The notes: a model not told the origin generated them from the letters alone. Shown: positions 43,207 to 52,644, numbered from the stretch's first letter. The stretch is 64,000 nucleotides of DNA from Pseudomonas sp. Irchel 3A7 (GCF_900187565.1 NZ_FYED01000022.1:1-64000); one strand, 5' to 3'. Numbers and translations are program-made.

Positions 43207-45606
43207 ATGTCGTTGCACGCCGTGCGCCCAAAAATCCTGGGTTTTATCAGCGAAGATGTCTCGGCCTGGCTGGTCGCGCTCCTGGTATTGCTCGTCGGCG
43301 GGATTCTCACGGGGTTACTGGCCTGGTCAACGCTCAATCTGTTTCAACATCAATTGCGGCAACGTTTTCAACTGCTGGCCAGTGAACGTTACAGCCGTAT
43401 CGAAGAACGTTTCGAAGATCAGGAGCAGCGCCTCGATGGTCTGCGCCGCTTCTTCGCCAATTCCGATTCGGTTTCCCGAGAAGAATTCAACGGCTACACC
43501 CTACCTCTGTTGCACCGCACCCAGGCGTATTCATTCGCCGAACGGGTCAGTGGCGATCAGCGGGCGGCGTTCGAGCGCCGTTTGCGGGATGAGGGCCTGA
43601 GCGGTTTTACCCTGCGCGAACTCAATGCCGACGGCCAACTGCAATTGGCTGCCGAACGGGATGAGTATGTGGTGGTGGTGTACAGCCAGACGCAAAGCAA
43701 ACTCGGCGCGCCGCTCGGCTACGATTTGCTGGCGCAGCCGATGCGGCGCACCACCCTCGAACGGGCCGACCGGCACGGGCGCATGGCGGTGTCGCAACCG
43801 ATGCACCTGGTCAGTATCGAACCGGCCTATGCACGGGGTGTGCTGCTGGTCGCGCCGGTCATGTTGCGCAACCACCCGGATGGCGCAACCGGCAAACCGT
43901 TCGGTTATGTGATGGCGGTGATCAGCATGCGTCAGCTGCTGGCCGACGGCTTGCCGGAATCTGGCCGTGATTATCTTTCGGTGCGCATCCTCGACTTATC
44001 CACCGATGCACAGCACGAAGTACTGTTCGAATCGCCGAACGCTCCTGCCGTCAGCGAGTTGTCCGCGACCCGGTTGTTACGCCTGGCTGATCACGATTAT
44101 CAAGTCGATATCCAGCCCAGCGAGGCGTTCCTGCAGGCCAATCATTCGTCGGTGACCACCCTGGTGGTGCTGGGAAGCTTGCTCAGTATGTTGCTCAGTG
44201 CCTTGCTCTACGTCTTGGTCAGCCAGCGGCAACGGGCATTGAAAATGGTCGAGCAGCGGACCGAGGAACTGCGTGCCCGCGAACAGGAACTGCGCGGCAC
44301 CCACGGTCAGTTGCGCGGGGTGCTGAATGCCGCCACCCAGGTGGCAATCATCGCCACGGACCTGCGCGGGGTGATCAGCACCTTCAATGCCGGCGCCGAG
44401 CAAATGCTCGGCTACACCGCCGCCGAAGTGGTGGGGCACATGACCCTGGAAAACCTGCACTTGCCCCGGGAGCTCGCCGCACGTTCGGCCGAGTTGAGCG
44501 CGCGATTCGGCAAGCCGGTGCCGACCTGCCACGCGATGTTGGTCGAGAACAGCATCGAGGGCGGGCACGAAGCGCGGGAGTGGACGCTGGTGCGTGGCGA
44601 TGGCAGCCATTTGATGGTGAACATGCTGGCCACTCCGGTGCTCGACGAACAAGGCTTGTGGGTCGGGCATCTGGCGGTATGCATCGACATTACCGAACGC
44701 AAACGCGTGCATGAGGCGTTGGCGGCGCGGGACCTGCTGTTGAAGAAACTCAGCGCCCATGTGCCCGGCGGGATTTACCAGTTCAAGATGGAGTTCGACG
44801 GTCGCTTCAGCGTCATTTATGCCAGCGACGGTATTCGCGAGATCTACGAGCTCGAACCGGATGTGTTGCTGCTCAATGCCGAAGCGATCTTCACGCGCAT
44901 TCATCCTCAAGACACGACTCGTGTTCGCGCATCGATCCGCGCTTCGGCGGACACCCTCAGTCCCTGGCGCGAGGAATACCGCGTGCAACTGCCCCGGCGC
45001 GGCCTGCGCTGGGTCCGCGGTGAGGCGACGCCGGAGGAACTCCCCGGTGGCGGCGTACTGTGGCATGGCTATATCTCGGACATTTCCGACATGAAGCGGG
45101 TGGAAGAAGAGCTGCGCGCGCTGTCGGTCACCGACGCCCTGACCGGTATCCACAACCGCCGCTATTTCCAGGAGCGCCTGACCGGCGAGATGGCCCGGGT
45201 GGAGCGTGGCGGCGGCGAGCTGTCGGTGATCATGCTCGACATCGACCACTTCAAACGCATCAATGATCAGCACGGTCATGCCGTGGGCGATCGGGTGTTG
45301 CAGGCGGTGTGTGAGCGCATTGGTCAACGGCTGCGACGCACGGATGTGTTCTGCCGTCTGGGCGGCGAAGAGTTTATGGTGCTGTGCCCGGACATCGGCG
45401 GCGAACAGGCCCATCTGCTGGCGGTGGAATTGTGGCAAAGCTTGCGCAATGCACCGATCGACGAAGTGGGGGTCGTCACGGCCAGTTTCGGGATTGCCAG
45501 CTGGCGGGTCGGCGAGGGCGCGGATGCGCTATTGCTGCGCGCGGATTCCGGGGTTTATGCGGCGAAGCAGGCGGGAAGGGATCGGGTGCAGGGGGAGATG
45601 AATTAG
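43207..45606 (+). CDS. Membrane diguanylate cyclase, CHASE-PAS-PAS-GGDEF
   Basis: 799 aa. Two transmembrane helices (about 20-44 and 316-340) bracket a periplasmic CHASE sensor domain (SFAERVSGDQRAAFERR is typical). A coiled linker leads to two PAS domains (about 375-500 and 515-630; GYTAAEVVGHMTLENLH, FTRIHPQDTTRVRAS) and a GGDEF domain. The active site is GGEEF at 719-723, intact, and the product-inhibition site RRTD at 710-713 lies exactly five residues before it. It should make c-di-GMP in response to an external signal. No EAL domain. It stands alone between REP elements. Confidence 0.93.
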   Translation: MSLHAVRPKILGFISEDVSAWLVALLVLLVGGILTGLLAWSTLNLFQHQLRQRFQLLASERYSRIEERFEDQEQRLDGLRRFFANSDSVSREEFNGYTLPLLHRTQAYSFAERVSGDQRAAFERRLRDEGLSGFTLRELNADGQLQLAAERDEYVVVVYSQTQSKLGAPLGYDLLAQPMRRTTLERADRHGRMAVSQPMHLVSIEPAYARGVLLVAPVMLRNHPDGATGKPFGYVMAVISMRQLLADGLPESGRDYLSVRILDLSTDAQHEVLFESPNAPAVSELSATRLLRLADHDYQVDIQPSEAFLQANHSSVTTLVVLGSLLSMLLSALLYVLVSQRQRALKMVEQRTEELRAREQELRGTHGQLRGVLNAATQVAIIATDLRGVISTFNAGAEQMLGYTAAEVVGHMTLENLHLPRELAARSAELSARFGKPVPTCHAMLVENSIEGGHEAREWTLVRGDGSHLMVNMLATPVLDEQGLWVGHLAVCIDITERKRVHEALAARDLLLKKLSAHVPGGIYQFKMEFDGRFSVIYASDGIREIYELEPDVLLLNAEAIFTRIHPQDTTRVRASIRASADTLSPWREEYRVQLPRRGLRWVRGEATPEELPGGGVLWHGYISDISDMKRVEEELRALSVTDALTGIHNRRYFQERLTGEMARVERGGGELSVIMLDIDHFKRINDQHGHAVGDRVLQAVCERIGQRLRRTDVFCRLGGEEFMVLCPDIGGEQAHLLAVELWQSLRNAPIDEVGVVTASFGIASWRVGEGADALLLRADSGVYAAKQAGRDRVQGEMN

Positions 45607-45624
45607 TCAGTCGTACACCTTTAC

Positions 45625-45715
45625 CTGTGGGAGCGGGCTTGCTCGCGAAAGCGGTCTATCAGTCACATCAATGTTGAATGTGCTGCCGTCTTCGCGAGCA
45701 GGCTCGCTCCCACAG
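45625..45715. repeat. REP pair, GTGGGAGCGGGCT family
   Basis: Inverted CTGTGGGAGCGGGCTTGCTC arms with a spacer of about 45 bp, between convergent cyclase and dacB genes. Confidence 0.9.
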
Positions 45716-45730
45716 TGGTTCTGTGGTGTC

Positions 45731-47191
45731 TTATAGAACCGAAGCCGTCTGCGGCGTTTTCGGCTGGCGATACAGGTCCAGCAGCACCTGATCGAGCACC
45801 GACGAGGCGCCGAACGGGGCCTTGTCGTTGAGGATTGCCACCACGGCCCAGGTATTGCCATTGACGTCGCGACTGTATCCGGCAATCGCCCGCACGGTGT
45901 TCAGGGTCCCGGTCTTGACGTGGGCTTCACCGCGCATCGCGGTGGTCTTCAGGCGTTTACGCATGGTGCCGTCGGTACCGGCTATCGGCATCGAGCTGAT
46001 GTATTCGGCGGCGTATGGGCTGCGCCACGCGGCTTGCAGCATTGAAGCCATTTCCCGGGCACTGACGCGCTCGGAGCGGGACAGGCCGGAGCCATTCTCC
46101 ATTACCAGATGCGGCGCAGTGATGCCTTTCTTGGCCAGCCACTGACGCACCACGCGCTGGGCAGCCTTGGCGTCGTCGCCGTCGGCGTCGGTGCGGAATT
46201 TCTGGCCGAGGCTCAGGAACAGCTGCTGGGCCATGGTGTTGTTACTGTATTTGTTGATGTCGCGGATGATTTCCGCCAGGTCCGGCGAGAATGCCCGGGC
46301 CAGTACCTTGGCGTCTTTCGGCGTTGGCGCCAGAACGTCCCGGCCTTGAATGCTGCCACCCAGTTCTTTCCAGATCGCGCGCACGGCACCGGCGGTGTAG
46401 GTCGCATGGTCGAGCAGTGACAGGTAAGTCTGCGAGCTGCAGCCTTCGCCCAATTGACCGCCGACCGTGACGGTCACGCTGCCATCGGCCTGGGTGACCG
46501 GGTTGTAACGCACACCGCCGGTGCACTGTTTGGAATTGAGTGCTTTGACCTGATTTTCGATGCGGATGCTGGCAATCGGCGGTTCCACGGAAATCAGCAC
46601 CCGGCCGCCATCGTTGCGGGCAACGAAGCGCAGGGCCTTGAGGTTGACCAGCAACGCATCGGGCTTGACCAGGAACGGCTTGTTCTCATCGTTGCCGTCG
46701 TCGTTGAACTCCGGCAATTGCGGTTGCGCGAAGAAGTTCTTATCCAGCACCAGGTCGCCGGTGACCTGGGTCACGCCATTGGCGCGCAGATCGCGCATCA
46801 ACAGCCAGAGTTTTTCCATGTTCAGTTTCGGATCACCGCCACCCTTGAGGTAGAGGTTGCCGTTGAGGATGCCGCCGCTGAGGGTGCCGTCGGTGTAGAA
46901 CTCGGTTTTCCACTGGTGGTTCGGGCCGAGCATTTCCAGGGCCGCGTAGGTGGTGACCAGTTTCATGGTCGAGGCCGGGTTGACCGATACGTCGGCGTTG
47001 AAAATGGTCGGGGTGCCCGGGCCGTTGAGTGGAATCATCACCAACGACAGGGCGTTGTCCTGCAACTTGCTGGCTTTGAGGGCTTTTTCAACGTTGGGCG
47101 ACAGCGCGGTGTTGATCGGTTCAGCGGAAACGGGGAGGGCCAGCGGGAAAAGGAGGCCAGCCAGCAGCAGTGGACGCAACGATTTGATCAT
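45731..47191 (-). CDS. dacB: D-alanyl-D-alanine carboxypeptidase/endopeptidase (PBP4)
   Basis: 486 aa from ATG 47191, which opens a signal peptide (SLRPLLLAGLLFPLALPVSA); the in-frame ATG at 47233 would bury it. It is a class C penicillin-binding protein acting in the periplasm on peptidoglycan cross-links. Catalytic motifs are S74-T-M-K77, SNN in INKYSNNTMAQ, and KTG in AHVKTGTLNT. The large insert between the first two motifs fits PBP4. Loss of dacB is known to trigger AmpC induction in P. aeruginosa. No strong ribosome-binding site is seen. Confidence 0.93.
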   Translation of the reverse strand: MIKSLRPLLLAGLLFPLALPVSAEPINTALSPNVEKALKASKLQDNALSLVMIPLNGPGTPTIFNADVSVNPASTMKLVTTYAALEMLGPNHQWKTEFYTDGTLSGGILNGNLYLKGGGDPKLNMEKLWLLMRDLRANGVTQVTGDLVLDKNFFAQPQLPEFNDDGNDENKPFLVKPDALLVNLKALRFVARNDGGRVLISVEPPIASIRIENQVKALNSKQCTGGVRYNPVTQADGSVTVTVGGQLGEGCSSQTYLSLLDHATYTAGAVRAIWKELGGSIQGRDVLAPTPKDAKVLARAFSPDLAEIIRDINKYSNNTMAQQLFLSLGQKFRTDADGDDAKAAQRVVRQWLAKKGITAPHLVMENGSGLSRSERVSAREMASMLQAAWRSPYAAEYISSMPIAGTDGTMRKRLKTTAMRGEAHVKTGTLNTVRAIAGYSRDVNGNTWAVVAILNDKAPFGASSVLDQVLLDLYRQPKTPQTASVL

Positions 47192-47424
47192 GTGAAATAA
47201 AACCCTACAGCCGAGGGGAAAAGACGAGGGCATGAAAATGAAAAGCCCTCAGCGGTCATGAAAGTGTCGGCATTATGCCCCAAGGTGTCATGGCTTGTGC
47301 CGTGCCTTGGTCTTGTTATCGGCTATTTTTTTACCGGCGGTAGGGTGCGCGCCGTTCAGAGGCGGGCAATCGGCGACTTAAACTGCTAAAGTGCCGGCCG
47401 TTATTACTTAAGAGGATTGTTCCA

Positions 47425-47766
47425 ATGGCGACTAACCGTTCCCAGCGTCTGCGCAAAAAACTGTGCGTCGATGAATTTCAAGAGCTGGGTTTCGAACTGA
47501 ACCTGGATTTCAAAGAAGATTTGGCTGATGAAGCCATTGATGCTTTCCTCGATGCGTTCCTCAAAGAAGCCATGGAAGCCAACGGCCTGGGTTATGTTGG
47601 CGGCGACGACTACGGTCTGGTTTGCCTGCAGAAGCGTGGCTCGGTCAGCGCTGAACAGCGCGCTGCCGTTGAAGCCTGGCTCAAGGGGCGCACCGAGTTG
47701 ACCAGCGTTGAAGTCAGCCCGCTGCTGGACGTTTGGTACCCGGAAAAGCCGATCAATCAGGCTTAA
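47425..47766 (+). CDS. yggL: YggL family 50S ribosome-binding protein
   Basis: 113 aa, small acidic DUF469 protein. Its start NRSQRLRKKLCVDEFQELGF is the family hallmark and the end reads SPLLDVWYPE. Members bind the 50S subunit; precise role is not established. AAGAGGA precedes ATG 47425. It is divergent from dacB with 233 bp between them, and a heptamer tandem repeat follows. Confidence 0.9.
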   Translation: MATNRSQRLRKKLCVDEFQELGFELNLDFKEDLADEAIDAFLDAFLKEAMEANGLGYVGGDDYGLVCLQKRGSVSAEQRAAVEAWLKGRTELTSVEVSPLLDVWYPEKPINQA

Positions 47767-47810
47767 GGGCAGTTGCAAGCTTCAAGCTGCAAGCGGCAAG
47801 TTAATTGCGC

Positions 47811-47852
47811 TTGAAGCTTGAAGCTTGAAGCTTGAAGCTTGAAGCTTGAAGC
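47811..47852. repeat. Tandem heptamer (TTGAAGC) x 6
   Basis: Six perfect copies of TTGAAGC run from 47811 to 47852, right up to the benE stop codon. Related GCTTCAAGCTGC text lies at 47779. Each unit join makes AAGCTT, so the array can also fold on itself. Confidence 0.95.
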
Positions 47853-49046
47853 TTATAGCTGCTTTCTCCAATTCAGGATCACCAACGTCACCACCCCCGC
47901 CACAATCCCCCAGAATGCCGAACCGATGGAAAACAGCGTCAGCCCCGATGCCGTGACCATAAAGGTGATCAGCGCCGCCTCACGTTCCTTTACATCGCTC
48001 ATGGCGATGCTCAAGCCATTGATGATCGAGCCGAACAGCGCCAGAGCGGCAATCGACAGCACCAGTTCCTTGGGCAGTGCGGCAAACAAGGCCGCCAGCG
48101 TCGCGCCGAACACCCCTGCGAAGCCATAGAAAATCCCGCACCACACCGCTGCGGTATAGCGTTTGTTGCGATCTTCATGGGCATGCGGTCCGGTGCAGAT
48201 CGCCGCGCTGATGGCAGCGAGGTTGATCCCGTGGGAGCCGAAGGGCGCCAGCAGCAACGAAGCGATACCGGTGGTGGTGATCAGCGGTGAAGCCGGAACG
48301 CTGTAGCCGTCGGCACGCAACACGGCGATGCCCGGCATGTTTTGCGAGGTCATTGCCACCACGAACAACGGGATGCCGATGCTGATCGTTGCGGCGAAGG
48401 AAAAGTTCGGCGTGGTCCAGACGGGCGTGGCCATTTCCAGCCGAAAACCGCTGAAGTCCAGCAGTCCCATGAACCCCGACAACGCGGTGCCGATCAGCAA
48501 CGCGGCCAATACCGCGTAGCGCGGTGACACTCGCTTGACCACCAGGTAGGTGAAAAACATGCCGAGCACCAACGCGGTCCGATGCTGGGCGGCGACGAAA
48601 ATTTCGCTGCCGATCTTGAACAGGATCCCCGCCAGCAGCGCCGCCGCCAGTGACGCGGGAATTTTTTTCATCAGACGCTCGAAGCTGCCGGTCAAACCGC
48701 AGATCGTCACCAGCACGGCGCAGGTGATATAGGCCCCGATGGCTTCGCCATAGCTCACACCGCCCAGGCTGGTAATCAGCAATGCCGCGCCCGGGGTCGA
48801 CCAGGCGATGGTGATCGGCGTGCGATAGCGCAACGACAGGCCGATCGAGCACACCGCCATGCCGATGGAAATCGCCCAGATCCACGAGGAGATCTGCCCG
48901 CTGGTCAGGCCCGCCGCTTGCCCGGCCTGGAACATCAGGACCAGGGAACTGGTGTAGCCGGTCATCATGGCGATGAAGCCGGCGACGATGGCCGAAGGGG
49001 AGGTATCGGCCAATGGGCGGAGATGGGTGTGCGTGGCGTCGTTCAT
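47853..49046 (-). CDS. BenE-family benzoate/H+ symporter-like transporter
   Basis: 397 aa inner-membrane protein with about 11-12 helices. Family text is visible in AGFIAMMTGYTSSLVLMFQA near the start and VVAMTSQNMPGIAVLRADGY in the middle, then APFGSHGINLAAISAAIC. The fold is shared with NCS2 and SulP transporters, so a nucleobase cannot be excluded as substrate given the guaD-xdh genes nearby. The stop codon touches the tandem repeat. ATG 49046. It is divergent from a GntR regulator. Confidence 0.88.
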   Translation of the reverse strand: MNDATHTHLRPLADTSPSAIVAGFIAMMTGYTSSLVLMFQAGQAAGLTSGQISSWIWAISIGMAVCSIGLSLRYRTPITIAWSTPGAALLITSLGGVSYGEAIGAYITCAVLVTICGLTGSFERLMKKIPASLAAALLAGILFKIGSEIFVAAQHRTALVLGMFFTYLVVKRVSPRYAVLAALLIGTALSGFMGLLDFSGFRLEMATPVWTTPNFSFAATISIGIPLFVVAMTSQNMPGIAVLRADGYSVPASPLITTTGIASLLLAPFGSHGINLAAISAAICTGPHAHEDRNKRYTAAVWCGIFYGFAGVFGATLAALFAALPKELVLSIAALALFGSIINGLSIAMSDVKEREAALITFMVTASGLTLFSIGSAFWGIVAGVVTLVILNWRKQL

Positions 49047-49095
49047 GACAGCGCGTTCCTGGTTCTGAAAAAGATGTACGAATCGACGCTGAACC

Positions 49096-49187
49096 CTGTG
49101 GGAGCGAGCCTGCTCGCGAAAGGGGTGGATCAGTCGACATCTGCGTTGACTGACACGCCGCCTTCGCGAGCAGGCTCGCTCCCACAG
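49096..49187. repeat. REP pair, GTGGGAGCGAGCC family
   Basis: Inverted CTGTGGGAGCGAGCCTGCTC arms between the divergent BenE and GntR genes, an unusual site because it is a promoter region. Confidence 0.9.
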
Positions 49188-49297
49188 GGGTATTGCGTTG
49201 AGCGGTGGATTTCGGGATTAGCCTAAACTCAAATGTAAGCAGGCGTTGCTATACAGCAGAAGCGACAAACAGCCGTACAGTCGTGTTGCCACCATCC

Positions 49298-49309
49298 ATT
49301 GTGTACAAT
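49298..49309. promoter_or_regulatory. ATTGTGTACAAT, candidate GntR operator
   Basis: Near-perfect palindrome 93 bp before the GntR ATG at 49402. It shares TTGT-N2-ACAA with the palindrome at 7436. Probable autoregulatory site. Confidence 0.5.
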
Positions 49310-49401
49310 TGCAGTGTTTTTTACGCGATACTTGCCAGCGACCCACTGTGCCGTATTACAGTCACGGTCAATTCGCCGCAGTTCTCCCGACTCGAGTGCC
49401 C

Positions 49402-50166
49402 ATGAACGAACAGTTGCAACCCCTCAAGAAACAACCGCGAGCAGGCAAAGCCGGCCGCAGCGGTACCCAGGACGATATTGTCTACGCGCATATCTTCGAG
49501 GCCATCCTCGAACAGCGTCTGGCGCCCGGCACCAAGTTGAGCGAAGAAGCGCTGGGGGAAATTTTCGGGGTCAGCCGCACCATCATTCGCCGCGCGCTGT
49601 CGCGCCTGGCCCATGAAGGCGTGGTGCTGTTGCGTCCGAATCGCGGCGCCGTGGTAGCCAGCCCGAGCGTCGAAGAGGCGCGTCAGGTGTTCATGGCCCG
49701 ACGTCTGGTAGAGCGTGCAATCACTGAGCTGGCGGTGCAACACGCCACCGCCGAGCAAATTGCCGAGTTGCGCCAGATGGTCAACGACGAGCGCGACAGC
49801 TTCTCCCGCGGCGATCGGGGTGCCGGCATCCGTCTGTCGGGCGAGTTCCACCTGAAACTGGCCGAGGCGGCGAAAAACGCGCCGTTGATCAGTTTCCAGC
49901 GCAGCCTGGTGTCCCAGACGTCGCTGATCATTGCCCAGTACGAAACCGGCAACCGTTCCCACTGCTCCTACGACGAGCACACCCAGTTGATCGATGCGAT
50001 CGAAGCGCGCAACGGCGAGCTGGCGGTGGACTTGATGATGCACCACATGGATCACATCGACAGCAAACTCAACCTCGACGAAGAAAGTGCGTCGGATGAT
50101 TTGCATGCGGTGTTTTCGCATCTGTTGCAGACCAAGAAGCCGGGGCGTTCGCCGGCGAAAATCTGA
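49402..50166 (+). CDS. GntR-family (FCD) regulator near guaD
   Basis: 254 aa. Winged HTH at about 25-90 (DDIVYAHIFEAILEQRLAPG, SEEALGEIFGVSRTIIRRAL), then an FCD domain with the metal-site histidines (EFHLKLAEAAKN, YDEHTQLIDAI, MMHHMDHI). The start is ATG 49402; the frame is open back to 49246 but that text includes the operator. It is convergent with guaD across a shared terminator and probably controls purine catabolic or transport genes. The effector is unknown. Confidence 0.9.
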   Translation: MNEQLQPLKKQPRAGKAGRSGTQDDIVYAHIFEAILEQRLAPGTKLSEEALGEIFGVSRTIIRRALSRLAHEGVVLLRPNRGAVVASPSVEEARQVFMARRLVERAITELAVQHATAEQIAELRQMVNDERDSFSRGDRGAGIRLSGEFHLKLAEAAKNAPLISFQRSLVSQTSLIIAQYETGNRSHCSYDEHTQLIDAIEARNGELAVDLMMHHMDHIDSKLNLDEESASDDLHAVFSHLLQTKKPGRSPAKI

Positions 50167-50181
50167 TAGACCGCGGCGCCG

Positions 50182-50276
50182 CCATCGCTGGCAAGCCAGC
50201 TCCCACAGTGATCTTCGGTGTTTACAGAACTTGCAACTCACCTCGGACCCTGTGGGAGCTGGCTTGCCAGCGATGG
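50182..50276. repeat. REP pair, CTGTGGGAGCTGGCTTGCC family
   Basis: Arms face outward compared with most others: ATCGCTGGCAAGCCAGCTCC (from 50184) then TGTGGGAGCTGGCTTGCCAG (from 50251). Confidence 0.88.
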
Positions 50277-50292
50277 CGGCAGGACAGGCAAT

Positions 50293-50332
50293 AAAAAATC
50301 CCCCGGGCTTCACAGCGACGGGGGATTTTTTT
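50293..50332. terminator. Bidirectional terminator between GntR and guaD
   Basis: ATCCCCCG (50298-50305) pairs with CGGGGGAT (50319-50326). A-tract on the left and T-tract on the right, so it works for both converging genes. Confidence 0.9.
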
Positions 50333-50342
50333 GCCTGAAACC

Positions 50343-51647
50343 TTACCGCTGATGCACCAGATTCCCCGCCGCATAGGTCTGCAGCACCGTCCGGTCATCC
50401 CCAAGGGTCATCAGCACAAACAACGACTCGGCAATGTTATTGGCCTGCTTCAAGCGATACCCGAGCAGCGGTGTAGCGTTGTAATCCAGTACCAGGAAGT
50501 CGGCGTCGGTGCCCGGTTGCAGGTTGCCGATCTTGTCTTCCAGACGCAAAGCACGAGCGCCGCCGAGGGTCGCCAGGTACAGCGACTTGAATGGGCTCAG
50601 GCGCGCACCTTGCAGTTGCATGACCTTGTACGCTTCGTTCAGGGTTTGCAGCAGCGAGAAACTGGTGCCGCCACCGACGTCGGTGCCCAGGCCGACATTG
50701 AGTTTGTGCTTCTCGGCCATCGGCAGGTTGAACAGACCGCTGCCCAGGAAGAAGTTCGACGTCGGGCAGAAGGCAATGGCAGAGCCCGTCTCGGCCAATC
50801 GCGCGCACTCGTCGTCGCACAGATGCACGCCGTGGGCGAACACCGAGCGCTCGCCAAGCAACTGATAGTGATCGTAGACGTCCAGGTAGCCTTTGCGCTC
50901 CGGGAACAGCGCCTTGACCCACTCGACTTCCTTGAGGTTTTCGCTGATGTGGGTCTGCATGTACAGATCCGGGTATTCACTGAGCAACTGCCCCGCCAGG
51001 GTAAGCTGTTCCGGGGTGCTGGTCGGTGCAAAGCGTGGGGTGACCGCGTAGTGCAGGCGACCCTTGCCGTGCCAGCGCTCGATCAGCGCCTTGCTTTCGA
51101 CATAGCTGGATTCGGCGGTGTCGGTCAGGTAGTCCGGGGCGTTGCGATCCATCATCACCTTGCCGGCGATCATTCGCAGGTCCAACTGCTCGGCGGCTTC
51201 GAAGAACGAGTTCACCGACTGCGGATGCACGCTGCCAAACACCAGTGCGGTGGTGGTGCCGTTGCGCAGCAATTCCTTGATGAAAATGTCCGCGACTTCA
51301 TCGGCATGGGCCTTGTCGGCGAACTGGCTTTCGCACGGGAAGGTATAAGTGTTGAGCCAGTCCAGCAGTTGCTCGCCGTAGGCACCGACCATGCCGGTTT
51401 GCGGCAGATGGATGTGGGTGTCGATGAAGCCGGGGGTGATCAGCGCGTCCTGATAATGGGTAATTTCGATTTCGGCGGGCAGGGTCGGCAGCAGCTCGCT
51501 GGCGTGACCAAGGGCGCTGATTTTACCGTTGTCGACCACCAGCAAGCCGTCTTCGAAATACTCGTAGGAGGCTTCAATACCCACTTCAGCGGGGTCGGCA
51601 ATGCTGTGCAGGATGGCGGCGCGGTAGGCTTTGCGTGTCAGAGGCAT
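50343..51647 (-). CDS. guaD: Guanine deaminase
   Basis: 434 aa amidohydrolase that turns guanine into xanthine. Metal-binding FIDTHIHLPQTG, LQTHISENLKE-like MQTHISENLKEV, FAHGVHL, and CPTSNFFLGSG with the GLGTDVGGG loop (catalytic Asp) are all present. Start ATG 51647 (MPLTRKAYRAAIL) has GGGA five bases upstream; the start at 51674 overlaps xdhC. It lies 23 bp after xdhC, last in the xdhA-xdhB-xdhC-guaD operon, so guanine flows to urate. Confidence 0.96.
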   Translation of the reverse strand: MPLTRKAYRAAILHSIADPAEVGIEASYEYFEDGLLVVDNGKISALGHASELLPTLPAEIEITHYQDALITPGFIDTHIHLPQTGMVGAYGEQLLDWLNTYTFPCESQFADKAHADEVADIFIKELLRNGTTTALVFGSVHPQSVNSFFEAAEQLDLRMIAGKVMMDRNAPDYLTDTAESSYVESKALIERWHGKGRLHYAVTPRFAPTSTPEQLTLAGQLLSEYPDLYMQTHISENLKEVEWVKALFPERKGYLDVYDHYQLLGERSVFAHGVHLCDDECARLAETGSAIAFCPTSNFFLGSGLFNLPMAEKHKLNVGLGTDVGGGTSFSLLQTLNEAYKVMQLQGARLSPFKSLYLATLGGARALRLEDKIGNLQPGTDADFLVLDYNATPLLGYRLKQANNIAESLFVLMTLGDDRTVLQTYAAGNLVHQR

Positions 51648-51670
51648 GGGATTCCCGGTTTTCAGGCTTA

Positions 51671-52516
51671 TCAATTGGAGGCTTGGCTGCGGCGAGAAGC
51701 GGGCAGCAGTTTGGCAATCGACGATCCGGCGTTGGCGCTGTGCTGGCCGAAATTCGCGTTATAGGTGGCGATGATTTCGCCGGCGATGGAGATGGCGATT
51801 TCCACGGGCAACTTGCCTTTGACTTCGCCGATGCCCATCGGGCAGCGCATGCGTTGCAGCACCGCGCTGTCAAAACCACGGTCGCGCAGACGATGTTCGA
51901 ACTTCACCCGTTTGGTCTTCGAACCGATCAGGCCGAAGTAGGCGAAGTCGTTGCGCTTGAGGATCGCGGCGGTGAGTTCGAGGTCGAGCTGGTGGTTGTG
52001 GGTCATGACGATGCAGTAGCTGCCGGCGGGCAGGTCGTCGATTTCATCGACGGGTTCTTCGCTGACGACCTTGCGTACACCGTGGGGGATCTGCTCGGGG
52101 AACTCGGCGTCCCGCGAGTCGATCCAGCGCACGCGGCAGGGCAGGCTGGCGAGCAACGGCACCAGCGCCCGGCCGACATGGCCGGCACCGAACACGGCGA
52201 TCTGCGCCTGGACTTGGCCCATTGGTTCGAACAGCAACACCGTCACGCCACCGCAGCACTGGCCCAGGCTGGCACCGAGGCTGAAGCGCTCCAGGTGAGT
52301 ATCCTGTTTGCCGCTGGCAAGCATCTCGCGGGCGATCTGCATGGCTTTGTATTCCAGGTGCCCGCCACCGATGGTGTCGAACGACTGGCTGGCGCTGATG
52401 ACCATCTTCGAGCCGGCATTGCGCGGCGTCGAGCCGAGTTCTTCGATAATGGTCACCAAGACGCAGGGCTCACCCTGGTTTTGCAGGTCGGCGAGGGCGT
52501 CGATCCAGTTGTACAT
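51671..52516 (-). CDS. xdhC: Xanthine dehydrogenase accessory protein XdhC
   Basis: 281 aa. XdhC binds the molybdenum cofactor, protects its sulfurated form and inserts it into XdhB. The N-terminal part has TIIEELGSTPRNAGSKM, GGGHLEY and SLGQCCGG (Cys pair near the cofactor site). The C-terminal part is a Rossmann domain (AVFGAGHVGRALVPLL, MTHNHQLDLEL). A REP pair of about 140 bp separates it from xdhB. It is transcribed with guaD downstream. Confidence 0.95.
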   Translation of the reverse strand: MYNWIDALADLQNQGEPCVLVTIIEELGSTPRNAGSKMVISASQSFDTIGGGHLEYKAMQIAREMLASGKQDTHLERFSLGASLGQCCGGVTVLLFEPMGQVQAQIAVFGAGHVGRALVPLLASLPCRVRWIDSRDAEFPEQIPHGVRKVVSEEPVDEIDDLPAGSYCIVMTHNHQLDLELTAAILKRNDFAYFGLIGSKTKRVKFEHRLRDRGFDSAVLQRMRCPMGIGEVKGKLPVEIAISIAGEIIATYNANFGQHSANAGSSIAKLLPASRRSQASN

Positions 52517-52554
52517 GTTTTCACCCCTACAACATCGTTGTCTGTTCGGGTCTC

Positions 52555-52644
52555 ATCGCTGGCAAGCCAGCTCCCACAGTGTTTTGTGGTGCCCACACAA
52601 TTTGGATTCCACGCAAATCCTGTGGGAGCTGGCTTGCCAGCGAT
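52555..52644. repeat. REP pair, CTGTGGGAGCTGGCTTGCC family
   Basis: Arms ATCGCTGGCAAGCCAGCTCC (52555) and TGTGGGAGCTGGCTTGCCAG (52621), between xdhB and xdhC inside the operon. Confidence 0.88.

Noticed and set aside
47811..47852. Heptamer array as a CRISPR-like or origin iteron region
   Set aside because: Units are only 7 bp with no spacers, and no replication gene is nearby.
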